A DNA stretch of 64,000 nt, from NCBI GenBank assembly GCA_032433765.1, contig JAVIAB010000092.1, forward strand, positions 67,093,666-67,157,665. Reading direction: 5' to 3'. Shown here one piece after another: positions 63,148 through 64,000 of the stretch. The notes under the pieces are model-generated. The model saw only the letters and a list, made by a program, of their open reading frames with translations. It made no database searches and was not told the origin of the DNA. The position numbers and the translations under genes are program-made. Numbering within the stretch: the first letter of the stretch is position 1; every line of letters begins with the position of its first letter. This DNA is from Megaustenia siamemsis (lineage: Eukaryota > Mollusca > Gastropoda > Stylommatophora > Ariophantidae).

Positions 63148-63198
<51 letters not shown>
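63148..63198. repeat. (TA)n microsatellite
   Basis: About 25 uninterrupted TA units. Confidence 0.95.
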
Positions 63199-63199
<1 letters not shown>

Positions 63200-63429
63200 C
63201 AATTTATTTTTTAAAGAAATAAAACGTTCAAATAGTTATCATTTTTATGAAAGAATACGGGGGAGCCACGGGAAGAAAAACAGGGTTGGAGGGGAGGGGG
63301 AATGAGTGGTAGAAAAAGGTTTGATAAACTTTGCTCTACGGTGCCATAAGGCATGCAAACCTTTCGTTTTGTAGGTGTGCCAGAAAAGAATAAATACAAA
63401 TTATAAAACGTTCTCAAGAAAATTCTCAA

Positions 63430-64000
63430 GACCTACAATTAAATATCACAGTTGAGGGAATACATCTGGAGACAGTCCAGAGCTACAACTACCTGGGACA
63501 TACTATAACCAATGATGGAAAATGCAAAACTGAAATAAACAAAAGAATAGGTATGGCAAAAAGTAATTTTAATGCCATGAAAAATATACTAACAACAAAA
63601 CAAATATCAGCAGGGCTGAAACTAAGAATGGCAAAATGTTACGTCTTCTCAATATTCCTGTATGGTGCTGAAACTTGGACATTAGACAAGAAAACAGAAC
63701 AGAAAATTGAAGCCTTTGAAATGTGCATTTATAGAAAAATAGGTAGAATTGGAAGGAAACAAAAGATAACAATCGATGAAGTTTTAAAACAACTGAAAAT
63801 AAAAAGAGAACTACTAAATACAATTAAGACAAGACAAACGAAATTTTTGGGGCATGTTAAAAGACACAACAGCCTACTAAAAGTATTATTGGAAGGAAAA
63901 ATACAAGGTAAAAGAGGCAGAGGCAGACCAAGACTAACATGGACGAGTAACATCAAAAGGTCAAACAAGTCAGTCTATGTCAGCCTGCACCATCAAAGCA
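63430..64000 (+). mobile_element. LINE tail (KRGRGRPRLTW family), runs off the window
   Basis: Plus strand: TVQSYNYLGHTITNDG (the YLG block), NKRIGMAKSNFNAMKNILTT, FSIFLYGAETWTLDKKTEQK, KRHNSLLKVLLEGKIQGKRG and RPRLTWTSN. It is more complete than 18400-18980 and the coding is nearly uninterrupted, with one frame change likely. It is cut by the end of the window. Confidence 0.7.

Overview
The window looks like intergenic or intronic DNA of an invertebrate animal. It is AT-rich, with few convincing host exons and many retrotransposon fragments, tRNA-derived SINE-like repeats, minisatellites and microsatellites. The mix of RTE-like LINEs, RNase H-bearing LINEs and tRNA-like SINEs would fit a mollusc or another lophotrochozoan, but the phylum is a guess. 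Only two short stretches, 531-637 and 4737-4820 (both minus strand), look like possible host coding exons.

The clearest and most interesting object is a complete Polinton/Maverick (adintovirus-like) element at 46494-56431, about 9.9 kb. It has AGTAGTAG...CTACTACT ends, long terminal inverted repeats (46494-47940 and 54879-56431) and a perfect 6-bp target duplication (AGCGGC). Inside, and richer in GC than its surroundings, lies a tightly packed set of intronless genes. One minus-strand gene encodes a PC4-like putative single-strand-DNA-binding protein. The plus-strand genes are, in order, an A32-like packaging ATPase, a small basic protein, a proline-rich protein, a retroviral-type integrase with a chromodomain, a two-span membrane protein, a penton-like minor capsid protein split over two frames, a pVI/pX-like glycine-rich protein, a double-jelly-roll major capsid protein and an adenain-like cysteine protease. 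There is no protein-primed DNA polymerase B gene and no room for one. The integrase, packaging, capsid and protease modules are open, but replication would have to be supplied by the host or by another element.

The Polinton sits in a 41-bp minisatellite that itself lies in an RNase H-type LINE. That LINE reads on the minus strand from about 57320 to 43725 and is further interrupted by a TTAA-flanked piggyBac-like MITE (45062-45368) and an RTE fragment.

Region by region: 0-8 kb holds LINE and SINE remnants and the two exon candidates. 8-14 kb holds a degraded near-complete RTE-type LINE (8128-11180), a second RTE 3' fragment and an RNase H LINE. 14-19 kb holds SINEs and LINE tails. 21.1-25.1 kb holds a hAT transposon split by a 1.46-kb retro-insertion that carries the signature of twin priming (5' inversion, 10-bp target duplication). 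25-36 kb holds more LINE tails, including an inverted pair, and a long GAT/ATG array. 37-43 kb holds minisatellites and LINE remnants. 43.7-57.3 kb is the nested LINE/Polinton stack. 57.5-59.9 kb is a second hAT element with TIRs and an 8-bp duplication. 60-64 kb holds a degraded RT-coding LINE and microsatellites. Apart from the Polinton genes, nearly all coding-like sequence here is broken transposon sequence.
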